A stretch of DNA of 64,000 bases from Haemaphysalis longicornis (GCA_013339765.2 JABSTR010000963.1:1-64000), one strand, 5' to 3'. Shown: positions 1 to 10,737, numbered from the stretch's first letter. The notes: a model not told the origin generated them from the sequence alone. Translations and numbers: made by a program.

Positions 1-1545
1 ACCCAGGGGAGTGATTCCTTCTTCTGTGGGGCCCATATGCAGTCCGTGCGGCCTGTATTCTGTCCACCCGCTGAAGCTGGGTAGGTAGAGAGGGCCTGGA
101 CAGCAGCATCTCCCATTGCTCCTGTTGGGTAGTTGACGGAAAGAGAGGAGGGTGATGAGGGCTAAAGTCGCACACCCCGATTACGGGGCGGTAGTGTTCC
201 TACTTCTGAGCAAAATTTACATTCAACGTCGTAGCGATTAGGATGAATTAAGTGAAAACGCGTAGGCTGTGGGAAGTAGCCCGGATTGCATGAGCCGTAG
301 TGTAGTTTGCTCTTCTCTGGAAAGGTCAGGGTAAGGCGAAGGTATGGTCTGTCTCAGAAGGCGATAATGCTGGTTATCTCCCTGAACGTGACAAGCGGGT
401 GACTGTCCTCGTGCAGCTCCATAGCACGGGAGGTAAGAAGCGCAGGCGTGTTGGGTGGGCATATTTTTTCCCTCCATTGAAGCGTGAGGGGGTGTCCAGA
501 TAAGCTGAATGGAAACGTTTGGGGAGTGGTTTTTTAGCACGCGTAGTGCAGGTCAGTACACCAAACCCGGCTGGTAATTCCAGTAGGCTTGCTGGGAATC
601 GGTGACTACCCTCCGAACCCCTGGTTGAGTGAGAGCCAGGCTGATGGCTGCCTCTTCTGCTGCCGTCATTTCTGGGTCTTAAGCGAGGTACACGCGAGGA
701 GGGTTGGTCATGGAGGTAGCCACGATGATGGCGTATTGCTGCCTCGATGTTTGGAGGCATCTGTGTAGATAACTGCATGATCCCCACCGAGGGTGGTGTT
801 TGGCGCTTGAGCCCATGCTTTTCGCTGACCCTCGTGATGTGAGAGGTTCATATTTCTAAGCAAAAGGAACATCTTTAGTTTTAGTCGCCAAGAGTCTTGG
901 AGTACGTCAAGCGGGAGTGACATTCTGGGCTGCCCAGCCAATCTGGTGAAGCATGCGGTTACCCACCGCTGTTCTGAGTCGGACCTTCTGGTTACAAAGA
1001 TGGCGTTCTATCAGCTCTTCCACCATGTTGTGGAGCCCCGTGCTAAGCAGCCTCTGTGTGGACGCACTCATGAGAAGACCAATGGCCCGCTCGACCGCAT
1101 TTCTAATCATTATATAAAGCATCTATATGTCTTCCTTGTTAAGAAGAAGACAGGGGGTTGACGTAAGTGATTCTCGAGAGGACAAAAGCTTCAATTAATC
1201 TAAAGGTACCGCATTCCTTTAGGCCTCGGTTCTTGGTGGCAACTCGCCTGTCACGTGTACGATTTGTTTGATGCTGTGTTTGAGGTGCTGCAAGGATACG
1301 TCACTCTTGGCGTTGGCCGCGAGATGTAGGCCCAGGATCTTGATGCTGGGGCTTGGAGTGATGGCCGGGCCATCAAGGAGTATTTGAATGAATTCCTTGA
1401 TTTGGCGTGAGGGCGGGCGACAAAGAGCTGTAATTTTTTACGTGAACCCTGGAGGCCACAGGCTTTAGCACATTGGCGTACTAGAAGTGAGATGAAATGC
1501 ATTGGTGTGAGCTTCCTTTAATTTTTGTAGCTGTTAGCACATGAG
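1..1545 (-). mobile_element. Degenerate I-group-like LINE remnant (RT end, RNase H, C-terminus), cut by window edge
   Basis: Broken minus-strand reading frames line up with the 3' half of an RNase H-bearing non-LTR retrotransposon. Around 1500-1250 there is RT-thumb-like sequence (a GLQ...KKLQLFVARPH segment, then a degenerate I-L-G-L-H motif). Around 1120-910 follows the linker with RLLSTGLHNMVEELIERH. The RNase H starts with AVIYTDASKH near 770-740. A second frame near 510-480 carries IQLIWTPPHASMEGK, the position of the WxPaH motif. From about 300 down to 1 comes the C-terminal region with a VECKFCS-like cysteine motif. The same domain order occurs in the LINE at 26934-32265, so they are probably related families. 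Several frameshifts and stops make it a pseudogene. Its 3' end lies outside the window, and the 5' limit near 1545 is where similarity fades. Confidence 0.7.
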
Positions 1546-1679
1546 CAAGGTGTGCACAGGGCCGCTAGACGGGCGTGAGAGGTCGCGTGACGCTTTCACG
1601 TGGCATTCAGCGAGAACGCGGGCGTTAAACCCGAGGATGTGATTAATGAGTGCACCTGTTGTCATCCCTGTTCCGCGTG

Positions 1680-1759
1680 GGCTCGTAGCTAAATCGGTAA
1701 GACAACGGGCTTTCGCTTTGTTAGTCTATTAGTTCCAGGTTCGATTCCCGGCGGTGCCA
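1680..1759 (+). repeat. tRNA-like sequence, probably a tRNA pseudogene or SINE head
   Basis: A box-like TAGCTAAATCGG and B box-like GGTTCGATTCC lie at tRNA spacing and are followed by CCGGCGGTGCCA. The T arm (CCAGG/CCCGG around TTCGATT) forms with one mismatch. The 5' acceptor strand does not pair with the 3' end, so a functional tRNA is unlikely. No SINE tail is obvious downstream. Confidence 0.35.
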
Positions 1760-2724
1760 GTAAATTCTTTTATTTGTTCGCTGCAGTTTTCTGGTGGCAC
1801 CAACGTCGCGAAAGAACCCTTGGAGGGTAGAGGTAAAAAGCGTTGCTTTAATAATGGTGTTAATTTTCTTGCAGGCTGCGCTTTTGTAATTTGTCGGATC
1901 AATGAGGTATCTGAGCAGTTTCCATGTTTTCGATGCGCTGAGGGTACCGCGGAGCCCGTCGCAGAGCTGCAGCCAGTTTCGACGGTACCCTCAGTATCAA
2001 GGCAGCCACGAAATTTGCTTTGTTCACACTTTGAATACCCATGAAGCTGCAGTCGGTGCATAACATCAAGGTTAAATCAAGTAGCAAGTAAAGTTGTGCT
2101 AAGTGCGTCTTCGTTCATCATTCTATCTTACTTTGTTCAGATTTGACGGTAATGACACAATTATAACAACGGATCAACACGCTCGCTGATGTTAACAGCA
2201 GATGAGCGACCGATGTACGCGTGTGCTTTCGGCCGATTGGGAGCAAACGTTCTGCGCTTTGGTACGGAATCCAAAAGACCACCCAAGATCAAAAAAACAT
2301 TATCGTCTTCACTGTAATGATCGAGAGTGTTCGCTTTCAGGAACGTAAACAATGACCACATGTACCTGAAAAGTGTCCGCCTGCACGCGCACATAGAGCA
2401 ACGCGCCCAGCGCTAGCTTAACTAGGAACAGGATGGAAGACGAGCGTCTGCAGGCTCGCAGAGAGTGCGGAGAGTGAGAAGCGAGAACAGGTATGCATAG
2501 GTATACTTCGTGCTTGAAGCTTCCCAGCGCGTACGTCATGCTCGCGCACTGAGCGAAACCATCGACCGCCGCGAAGCAGCGCGACCTCAAAAGACCAAAA
2601 CAAATTTTTGTCTTTACTTTAATGAGAGTGCTTTCCGGAATGTAGAGGTACGAAAAGGTAAGTCCTGACTACACGACACGTTTAAATCGCGATCGAGAAG
2701 TTGCACCGGTTGCATTCGTGTACG
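1760..2724. other. Intergenic stretch without a recognisable gene
   Basis: A 12-bp perfect inverted repeat (CTGAGGGTACCG at 1938-1949 and its complement at 1983-1994) is present. A TTTTCTTGCAG acceptor-like site near 1874 precedes an open frame to 2044 whose protein I do not recognise. No other supported feature. Confidence 0.4.
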
Positions 2725-2880
2725 CCAGATGGCGCCAGATAGGGAGGCGAAGCCAAGGAGGTTGTATAAAACTTCTGGAGTGGAGGCCGCCCATAGCGGG
2801 CAACGCGGGGAGGTGAAGCCGGGCGAACCGTTCGGCGGCCATATTGCCGTAGGCAGAAAAGGCGCTGCGCCGGCAGGGAC
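2725..2880 (+). repeat. Dispersed repeat C, copy 1
   Basis: The core around 2755-2785 (GGAGGTTGTATAAAACTTC, then TGGAGTGGAGG) reappears as its reverse complement at 5048-5080. A flanking block (GGCGGCCATATTGCCGTAGGC) matches in complement near 5005-5035. The two copies are therefore inverted and diverged. The element class is unknown. Confidence 0.55.
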
Positions 2881-3496
2881 GCTGAAGTGCGGTCGCGTTT
2901 TTTTTTTTTTTGGCTTTACAAGGGAGAAAACGATGGTAAGCTAGTATATCGATTACGATATTTGAGGGCAGACTGAATTTTGCTTAAGCGTAAGGTTTTG
3001 ACGTAAGATATGGTTCAAACAGCGAGTTCGCCTGTGTATATCTTACGGTGGTCAACAGAGCTGTCGATGCGGGAAAACGCGCAGCGCTATGCTAAAGGCA
3101 CCACCCCTGATTTTATTTCAATAAACGTTTATTCGGTATAGCTAAGGCTATAGACCGCCCCCTTAACATTAAAATTACCTCATGTTGCGCGCCATGGCAA
3201 GAGATTCCGCGTTATAAGGTTACTATTAGCCGTGATTTCACGCTGGAAGTGCGGGACACGCGAAAGCGCGATTATTTGACGCTTGTTTCTTTTAGCGGCG
3301 TGGCTAGGATTAATGAATGCTTATTCATTAATGATTAATAAATAATAATTCAGTAGCGGTTCGAATGGTTTTTAAGCAGTACTGCAAGAATCATATCCAT
3401 CAGGATATTGCAATCTTTATATGTAGTGCAAATGCACGTTTTCTGGTTTAAACAACATGCCCAGTTTTGCCCTTGCCGAAGACCAAATTAAGCACG
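2881..3496. other. AT-rich intergenic stretch, no gene seen
   Basis: Contains a poly-T run (2898-2910) and a short perfect hairpin (ATTAATGAAT, 4-base loop, ATTCATTAAT) near 3309-3332. No coding signal recognised. Confidence 0.4.
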
Positions 3497-3503
3497 AGCT
3501 TTT

Positions 3504-3764
3504 GATTGATTGATTGATTGATTCATTGTGGGGTTTAACGCGCTGACGCAACGCAGGTGATGAGGCGCGCCGTAGGGGAGGGCTCCGGATTAATTTTGAC
3601 CACCTGGGGAATCTTTAACGTGCACCGAAATCTCGTTCACACAGTAGTTTTCGCTTTTCGCCTTCACCAGAAAAGCGGCTGCCGCGGCAGGGAATCGAAC
3701 CCGCGTTCTAGGGATGAGCAGCACAGTGCATTATCCACTGAGCCAGCGCGGCGGGTCTATTTCC
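3504..3764 (-). mobile_element. tRNA-derived SINE, full head
   Basis: Read on the minus strand, a tRNA-like head has an A box (GGCTCAGTGGATAATGC) and B box (GGGTTCGATTCC). A body related to the copy at 9730-9932 follows, and then a tail of TCAA repeats, seen on the plus strand as TTGATTGATTGATTGATTGA near 3502. A possible 7-bp target duplication AGCTTTT flanks it (3497-3503 and 3765-3771). It is nonautonomous and would depend on a LINE for mobilisation (known for SINEs; the partner is not identified here). Confidence 0.75.
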
Positions 3765-3771
3765 AGCTTTT

Positions 3772-4984
3772 CAATCGTATTTTGCGAAATGGATTTGGCA
3801 CACACTGAAGCAGGTTTTTTTTTTATTCCGCGTGCACTTCACAGAAGGCATGGGACTCCCATTGACTTTATTTTTCAAATCCAGATGGTTACTTAATTGG
3901 ATGCACGACTACATTAACCGCGCACGTTGGCACGATAGTAGCGTGCTATTGATAAGAAAACTACTCGCAGGAGGTTACTCAATCACATTCACAACCTCGT
4001 TGACCGCGCAAGTTCGGACGCGAGCAGCGTGCTATTGATAACAAAATCACGCGGGCGAAGAACGCGGGAGAGCATTGCGGTGCATCAAAGACTTCTACGA
4101 AACAGCGCTAACGAGAAACGTCAGTGTATTCACGTATGGCCGGATGTAAAGGAAATGTATTAAACAAGAGTGGCTTGATTTTTGACGGTAACTGCCTTAG
4201 CAATACTCTGCATTTAAATTAGTGCGGAAAAACAATTTGCGCCCCACATAGTTACAAACATGTGATTTCGCGCAGTCAAGCGACTACAGGACCACCACAA
4301 CTACGAGCGAAAACATTCGCATATCTGCGTAAACAAGCGCGTACGGTATGCTCAGTAAGCGGACGGCAGGTGCTACGGCAAATTTTCCCTTTACATCACG
4401 CACAAACGGCGGGCAAATGTGCACTCATAACGTTATAATACTAGTAATGCCCTCGAAACCCAAAACAAACAGATACCCTCAGTACTTACAGATGAAAGGT
4501 GATCCCCGACGCCTTCTTCGCGCGATTAGCGCAGCCGAACGCGACGCACGAGCAGACCATTTCTGCTTTCTACACCTTTGGAGCATCCATCCGCGAACGA
4601 GGATCGAACGAACACGAGTTCTGCTCTTTGGCAAGAGAGAACTCGGAAGAACGACACATGGGGCAGAAAAAAATGTCATTGTGTCTACTGTTTATTTTAG
4701 TTGTTAGCGCCCAAGAATGTAAATAATTACCAGATGTGTGCGCCCCCGGCGCACGCACGGGCGACTTGCGAAGCGCTTAACAAGAAACACGGAGAGGGGA
4801 GCATAACCGAAACCACATGCGGCGAAATGAACGCGCGCAAGAAAAGCTCGGTGCGCTTGAAGGTAGCCGCATGAGAGAATCAACTTGCAAAACAAAACAA
4901 AAGAAAAAAAAAAAAGAACGGAAACAAAAATATAACGTAACCCGCCGCAAAAACAAGTACATTATGCGACGAATGCAATGCGTC
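3772..4984. other. Intergenic stretch with a short direct repeat
   Basis: Two adjacent diverged copies with a period of about 86 bp begin with ACCGCGCA at 3917 and 4003; both contain AGCGTGCTATTGATAA. Open frames of up to 119 codons (4348-4707) match no protein family I know and lack supporting signals. No gene is called. Confidence 0.4.
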
Positions 4985-5303
4985 TGCTACCGCGGAACGA
5001 GTTTTCTACCCACGGCAAGATGGCGGCCGTCGGCGTCAGTTTTCGAGCACCATCTCCACTCCAGAAGTTCTATACAACCTCCTTGGGCGAAGCTAAAGTT
5101 TGCCGGGCGAGGGTAGCGCTGCACTCCCCTCCGCGGGAACACGCGGTGGCTGCCGCCGCTTCGGCACGTGCTTTTTTCGCTGCGCGCGTGCTGCATTTTT
5201 CGCGCTAGAAAGAGGGCTGGGTGAAATTTTCTTTTGACTTATGAAACCATACGCGTCAGCGCGTGTCCAGCAAGTTCGGTTTAAACGTAGAGTAGTTGCT
5301 GAG
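4985..5303 (-). repeat. Dispersed repeat, blocks C and A (left copy)
   Basis: 4985-5095 is the inverted counterpart of block C (2725-2880). 5111-5303 is the inverted counterpart of 8991-9181: both carry ACCGAACTTGCTGGACACG and CAGCACGCGCGCAGCGAAAA in the minus reading. The A block connects to block B (7294-7530) in the other copy, so this looks like one ancestral element later split by the insertions between 5320 and 7290. Confidence 0.6.
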
Positions 5304-5329
5304 TTAGGACATTACGTATGGCATAAACT

Positions 5330-5590
5330 CGGGTGAGCACGAGGTGCAACTACGAACTATCCAGCGGCTCGAGGCTGCTCTCGCAGGGCAGAAGCGCAGG
5401 GAAGCGTCGTCGGGGGGTCGGCGGGTCAACACCCGAACACCCACCACGCACCGACCGCGCCGACGCCCGCGAGGCACTGCTTCGGGGACGACCTAATACT
5501 CGTCTAGGAAGGGCAGGCCCTGCGTGGCCGAGGTCCCTACCCTCCGCAGGAACCTTCAATAAAGTCATTTTCTCTCTCTCTCTCTCTTCA
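5330..5590 (+). mobile_element. Probable 5'-truncated LINE 3' end
   Basis: The open frame contains a short charged helix-like segment (EVQLRTIQRLEAALAGQKRR). It is followed by a stop, a CAATAAAG signal near 5560 and a terminal (TC)n tract at 5570-5586. Similar C-terminal segments, AATAAA-like signals and pyrimidine-rich tails end the LINEs at 12047-17886 and 26934-32265. No target duplication was found. It could also be unrelated GC-rich DNA next to a microsatellite. Confidence 0.35.
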
Positions 5591-5599
5591 TTTTTGTCG

Positions 5600-5797
5600 A
5601 CGTTTTAAGTGCGAATGCACTTTATAAGCGACCCTAAACCTTCCACCGCCGGCGGCGGCGGCGGCGGCGTCGGCGGCAGCGGCGGCGTCCGCAGTCCTCC
5701 TCTCTATATATAAAAAAAAAACAGCATTCGGCGCCAGGTTTCGATCCGAGGACTTTGCGGCCGCAGCGCGACGCTCTACCGAATAAGCCACGGACGC
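5600..5797 (-). mobile_element. tRNA-derived SINE interrupted by an L1-like insertion
   Basis: The minus strand reads A box TGGCTTATTCGGTAGAGCG, then B box GGATCGAAACC, a poly-T/TATATA stretch and a (CCG)n-rich body ending in TAAGTGCGAATGCACTT near 5610. The first bases of the tRNA-like head (GCGTCCGTGGCTTA) occur twice, at 5784-5797 and 7013-7026, because a LINE inserted inside the A-box region. The SINE 5' end is therefore near 7026. The long alanine-rich open frame here comes only from the GCC repeat. Confidence 0.65.
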
Positions 5798-7012
5798 TTT
5801 TTTTTTTTTCTTTAATGCCGGTCTTCGACACAACACAGAAACACAAAACAAACTTATTCACATGAGCAACTCGAGCGACAAGCCACCAACCTATATGAAG
5901 GCTGATGTCTCTCTAAAATTCCCTAAGCGTAGTCAAGGGTTCTATCCTTGACAGCCACTCAGGAGTGTATGCCTTGCGCTTCTGGACTTCTACGTACTGG
6001 GATATAGACTCACGAAAACATTGCCGCGTAGGGCGGGCGTCCACATCACCGTGGAGCCAGGCCATGCGCGAGCGCCATATGCTATGCAAGGCCACCAACA
6101 TAACGAGGTCCAAGGGCGCCCCCTCCTCGTTTTCGACCGCTAGATAGCGTATGCCATGGGGGCTCAGCGGGAAATCTTTATGAAGGGTCCTCTGGAGGAC
6201 ATCCCACAAAAATACCGCAGCCCAACAATGCAGAAAAACGTGCTCTATCGTTTCTGGTTGTTTACAAATTGAACACTGAGTTCCCCATGGCACAGATATC
6301 CCTCTATCCTGCATCCAGGTTCCAACAGACAAGGTGCCTGTGTGTAATTTGAAGAAAAAGGTTTTCACACCAGAGTGAACCTCCATTCTTTTGACGCGCT
6401 TTAGCACATTTTGGCCTGGCCCAGCACGGTAATTATACCTATACATAGGGACGGGGAAAACAACATCGCAAATGTCCTTATACAGTTTTTTGCGTGTCAC
6501 AGAGGACAGGTACTCTACAGAAAAACGTGCGAATAGAAAACGGGCCGTCATAACTATTTCCTTCAAATACCCATACACGCCACCTGGCATGCACCATGTT
6601 GATACTACATATTCCGGCATAGCACGCGCCAGCCGTACTTGCATGACACTCTGCAAGAACGGGTCACGAACATCTCGCCAAAACAAAAACCGGTTTACCA
6701 GCTGTCGCACATAAAGGTGCGCCAGCCCCAAGCCACCATCTCGGACTCTCCGAAACAGGTTTGTTCTGCTGCACCTCTCCCATGTTGAGCCCCAAACGAA
6801 CACCGCCAATACCCGGTGAAGCCTTTGGACGTTGATTCGCGAACAATGCAGTACCTGCATGATATACCAAATCTTCGCTACAAAGAATAAGTTACATGCC
6901 GTGGCCCTTGCAAAAATTGACAACCTTGCCCCCTTCCATTTCTCGGCCTTCTCCCTCAACGCCATTGTCTGGCTACGCCAGTATGGTTCACTATCCCTGT
7001 AATATTCCCGAC
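5798..7012 (-). mobile_element. 5'-truncated L1/Tx1-like LINE with 14-bp target-site duplication
   Basis: A 1215-bp insertion flanked by exact copies of TAAGCCACGGACGC (5784-5797 and 7013-7026). On the minus strand it ends in an A12 tail (5798-5809). It starts abruptly in an open reading frame at 7012 that runs to a stop at 5913. Truncation at the 5' end, a poly-A tail and a long duplication are the marks of target-primed reverse transcription. The clean duplication and unbroken frame suggest a relatively recent insertion. Confidence 0.88.
5913..7010 (-). pseudogene. C-terminal part of LINE ORF2 (zf-RVT region), 5'-truncated
   Basis: The frame is open from the insertion junction to a stop and encodes about 365 residues (350 from the first methionine at 6965). 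The protein resembles the region after the RT domain of L1/Tx1-type LINEs. It has an aromatic-rich helical segment with VFVWGS and RVRDGGLGLAHL, then a zinc-binding motif WGTQCSICKQPETIEHVFLHC at about residue 230, followed by LWDVLQ (the zf-RVT pattern). No RT catalytic motif is present because the 5' part was never copied. It has no promoter of its own and is not expected to be functional. Confidence 0.8.
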
Positions 7013-7293
7013 TAAGCCACGGACGCGACGCTGATATCAGTGTTAGTAACGCGCCTTATATCTTTAACGCATTCAAACTACGTCGTCAGCGGCGTGCGTT
7101 GGCGACTCAGCGGCGTTATAGCGGCTTGATAACTGCGTGGTGTACACGTGATACTACAAACCCGATGGAAGAGATGGAAGAGAAGGCGGCGAGGCGGTGG
7201 GCTGCGGGGGCCGAGCGCAAGCGCCGCAAGCGGGCCGACAACCGTGCATTCGCACTTTCACATTCTCCCCCTCGGGAAATGCGGGGGAATTTT

Positions 7294-7530
7294 TTCTTGT
7301 CGTCTGCTACAGACCCGCCGCTCGACCGGCAGACTGCCCCGACGATTTTAAGGGGGGAAACGCGATGTTCGGCGGTCGCCGGTTGCTGTCTTTTCGTCTG
7401 CAAGGCGACAGCTGTTCAGCTTGTCACAGAGTACTTTTGTCTTGTTTGTTACTCCCTTCGCGTGCTCGCGCTCCGGACATCCGGATTTTCTGGACTGCAG
7501 CAACACTGAGGCTTGCAAGAAATGTAAGAT
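7294..7530 (+). repeat. Dispersed repeat, block B (left copy)
   Basis: It matches the reverse complement of 8722-8960 over its length. Shared words include CATCCGGATTTT (7478 and 8755 region), GGCGACA, CTTGTTTG and TTGTCGTCTGCTA. Combined with block A it forms a large interrupted inverted repeat with 8722-9181. Confidence 0.6.
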
Positions 7531-7534
7531 AAAC

Positions 7535-8720
7535 GTGATTGATTAAGGTAATAGGTTATTTCTTACTCTTGAAACAATGAGCTGCATGTTATAAAAACGC
7601 ATTAGAAAGGCACACGCTTATAAGGGGTGCGCTGACAGCGGCGCATTTCCATTTTACTTGTCCTTGAAGGATTTTTTGTTCGCAATGTTTGTCACCCGCT
7701 TGGAGTACAAGTATGGGTTAGAGTGACAGTTCGCGGAAACAACAGAACAGCTTGTGGCGTATAACTTTTAATTACTATTAAAAAGAGAATTTGGTGTATA
7801 CCTCTTTTAATTACCAGTATTTGTAAATGTGGGGGAAAAAACGAACAACGCAGCAATCCCGTCCAGGACACAAGTCACAATGACAAGACGGACCAGAGCT
7901 ACCACAGCCAGGTAAATCGCTAGAAACTTTTTTTTTTTCACCCGTGCAAAATTTCACCCAATTGTGTTATATATGGACGATATCGAACGGCACCAGCTAA
8001 ACAACTCCGAATTTCATTTATTATAGCGGAAAACAATCATTGGCAGCATGCCCCCCTCCTATCTATTTCCAGGCAGCCCGAGCAACAGAGAAGTAATGTT
8101 CTCTTCTGCAAAATCCCCTTTTTCCCATTTAGCTTTCCCCCTCTGATTAGCACCAAAAGCAGCGGAGGCAGCCTTGGGAGCCAAGCTGTTCTGGACGCGC
8201 CACAGCTGTTCTCCACTCTTTGGTCGATGCCGTGCGCGACTGAAGGGCCACATGTTTTCGTTTACGCACGCGGCAACGCTGCACAGGCGCAAATGCATCG
8301 CCCTCGTACCAGCAGCACCTTCTGCCCTTCTTTTTTGTGCAGACGGCGAGAACAACAACAAAAGGGCAAAAATCTATCCGTCCCAGCTTATAGCAGTTTT
8401 GCTTACTGCACACAAGGCAACCATGTGATGTCGCAGCAGTGTCTACATGGTCAGAAAACACGGGAACATAACAGAAAACAGGCGTGGAACGTTGGCGGAG
8501 TCCCGTGTCCTGACAAGATGTGCTGTTGTTCCCGCCGCAGTATCACCCTCAGTCCCAGCGGGTCAATCTGTGGGGCGAACGCTGGGAACAAAATTCCTTC
8601 AAAGATAAGCAAAATAGAAATACGGTGTTGTCAGTGCACCACTTTAACAGCATGTGCCTTTTTAATGCGTCTTTCATAGGAGGCAGCTGATCATTTCAAG
8701 GATTAGAAACAATGAATTAA
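7535..8720. other. Intergenic spacer, no gene seen
   Basis: It lies between the two inverted arms of the dispersed repeat. Open frames of up to 150 codons (8227-8679) overlap on both strands and match nothing I recognise. No repeats or RNA genes supported. Confidence 0.35.
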
Positions 8721-8721
8721 C

Positions 8722-9181
8722 GGGAATTCTTGTAAGCCTCAATGTTTCTGTCGTCCATAAAATCCGGATGTTCAAAGTGGGAGCACGTGAAAAAAGTAGC
8801 AAACAAGAGAAAAATGCGCTCTGACAAGTTGCACATTTGTCGCCTGGACGACAAAAAGACGACAGCTGACGAACACCCAAGAGCACGCCTTATGCCGTGA
8901 AACCACCGAAGCGCTCGGCCATTCGAGCGGCGCGTAGCAGACGACGCGTCTCTAGCAAACGACAAGACAAGCACCGAAAAAAATGGACCCAGTAGCTACT
9001 CTACGTGTAAACCGAACTTGCTGGACACGTGCTAACGTGTACGCTTTCATAAGTCGAAAGAAAATTTTACCCGGACCTCACCGTAGCGCCATAAATGCAG
9101 CACGCGCGCAGCGAAAAAAGCACGTGCCGAAGCGGCAGCCACCACGGACTCCTGCGGAGGGGAGAGTGCAGCGCCACCCGG
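8722..9181 (-). repeat. Dispersed repeat, blocks B+A (right copy, contiguous)
   Basis: The uninterrupted copy: B (8722-8960) and A (8991-9181) are adjacent. In the left copy they are about 2 kb apart because of later insertions. Orientation is opposite to the left copy. The family has no recognisable protein; a nonautonomous DNA element is one possibility. Confidence 0.6.
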
Positions 9182-9189
9182 CGATCGTT

Positions 9190-9715
9190 CCGGAGCCTAT
9201 GCGGAGCCTATGGCCTGCTTTCCGCTGCTTTCTCGCGCTGCGTCGACGCTGATATCTGGCGAGCGTAGACATTCGGCGTTGCTCGCACGTCAGCACGCGT
9301 TGCCACGAGAGAAAACGCCGAAAGTACGGTGCACGTGGTTGGGCCTTTGACTTCTACTAAGTGTACGTCAGCTCCCCAGCGCCGCAGCCCCAGCTTTGCG
9401 CACGGAGCGGAGCCATCGGCCGCCGCCCAAAACGAGAAAAAAAAAGAAAATTCACGTCGCATGAAGTGGCGCCCGAAGAGAAAGTGACGCCACGCTTTGA
9501 CGTCGCTGTTTGAAGGGGGTGTGGTCGGCCTGGGCCCCTACGGGATATGGTTTGGGAATACACGGCCCGGCTGTGTGAGCAGGCACCTGCGCGCCGAGAA
9601 TGCTCGCTAAATATTCACCCGCCATCCGCACTGTGCTCCGTTAGTAAAAACCACCCTTCCCCTCCCCAGCCGCGTTGGGATTTTCTCGTCGCGCACGCCA
9701 CGAAGGAACCGTCGG
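9190..9715. other. GC-rich intergenic stretch, no gene seen
   Basis: No coding, RNA or repeat signature beyond short homopolymers could be supported. Confidence 0.35.
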
Positions 9716-9729
9716 CTGGTAGACTTAAA

Positions 9730-9932
9730 TTGATTGATTGATTGTGGGGTTTAACGCGCCGACGTAACGCAGGGCGATGAGGCGCGCCGTAGTGGAGGGC
9801 TCCGGATTAATTTTGACCACCTGGGGATCTTTATCGTGCGCCGAAATCTCGTACACACGGGCGTTTTTGCTTTTCGCCTCCATCAGAAAAGCGGCCGCCG
9901 CGGCCGGGAATCGAACCCGCGACCTCGTGCTC
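9730..9932 (-). mobile_element. 5'-truncated tRNA-derived SINE with 14-bp target-site duplication
   Basis: Same family as 3504-3764: the body (GTGGGGTTTAACGCGC, CTCCGGATTAATTTTGACCA) and TTGA-repeat tail match. The minus-strand head starts within the B-box half (GGGTTCGATTCC) and lacks the A box. Exact copies of CTGGTAGACTTAAA flank it at 9716-9729 and 9933-9946, which defines both ends. Confidence 0.85.
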
Positions 9933-9999
9933 CTGGTAGACTTAAAAAGCTTTGCTTTAAATTAAGTACTGTGATTTCAGGTTGAGAAAACACCATTCC

Positions 10000-10440
10000 A
10001 ATCACTGGACGAAATCAGCTGGAGGAAGAGTTTCACGTTACCACTATTCATCTCCCTTGGGAATGTAGGTGCCCGTAAACAATGAGTTTTGTGCTCGATC
10101 AGTCTTGGAATAAAGCAAACCAAAGGCAAGCGGTCACTTAGGTCACTAGTAAGCACCCCAGCTACGGTATCGTCTTTTTCACAATTTGTTCAGCACAGGT
10201 CTAGAAACGTTTCACAATGACATGTAACCCTTGACTGATATCAATAAAGTTTTTTAATCCAGTGACAAATACTGTGTTTCGGAATTCAGTGTTCAAAGGA
10301 GATAGTTTAAGTAAATTTATAATAAAGTCGCCCATCACTACCACTTGCTTTTTCTAGTTGAGAGATCTAGGATTGCATTGAAAGCTTCGAAAAATTCGAG
10401 GGGTCCGGAAGGGGGACAATCAATAACGCCTAGAACATGG
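10000..10440 (-). pseudogene. CR1-like LINE endonuclease fragment
   Basis: The minus strand reads VLGVIDCPPSGPLEFF near 10440-10390, then a degenerate GDF with INLLKLSPLNTEF and NTVFVTGLKNFIDIS. This is the YRPPSG...GDFN...TR order of apurinic-type endonucleases in CR1/L2 LINEs. Frameshifts and stops break it. It ends where the LTR fragment begins. Confidence 0.6.
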
Positions 10441-10464
10441 GCATTTGTGGGAATGCAAAGCGAT

Positions 10465-10737
10465 TGTGGGTACCCCAGGGTCCTGGGGCTTTCCCCATTC
10501 CTCAGCGCCCGCCATCGAGGCGAGGGGGAAGGCTCCGTCTCTCTCTTCGGCGCTGCGTCTCCTCTCGCCGCGGGGCAGTCGTGTTGTGGTGGTGGCACCG
10601 CAGTCCCTCCTCACGTGCCCGGCTCGTCGGGGCCCCCGGGGGGCCTGGCTGGGTGCACGGGACGAAGGAAGGGTTCTCTTGCGTTCGAGCGAGCGGCCAC
10701 GACAGACGTGAGTACCCGAGGTCCGGCTTTCCCCTTC
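10465..10737 (+). repeat. Partial LTR of the Gypsy family at 21745-41585
   Basis: It starts with TGTGGGTACCCCAGGGTCCT and stays closely similar to the 3' LTR from 38512 through GTGAGTACC (38761). It then continues into AGGTCCGGCTTTCCCC, which in the 3' LTR is found only after the 2.5-kb insertion, at 41292. The 3' half of the LTR is missing. It therefore preserves the empty site for that insertion. Open frames over it are spurious. Confidence 0.85.

Noticed and set aside
3685..3760. Possible functional tRNA gene on the minus strand
   Set aside because: The tRNA-like head continues into a shared SINE body and TTGA-repeat tail, and the acceptor stem does not close.
5588..5851. Alanine-rich minus-strand ORF
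   Set aside because: Reads through a GCC trinucleotide repeat in a SINE body.
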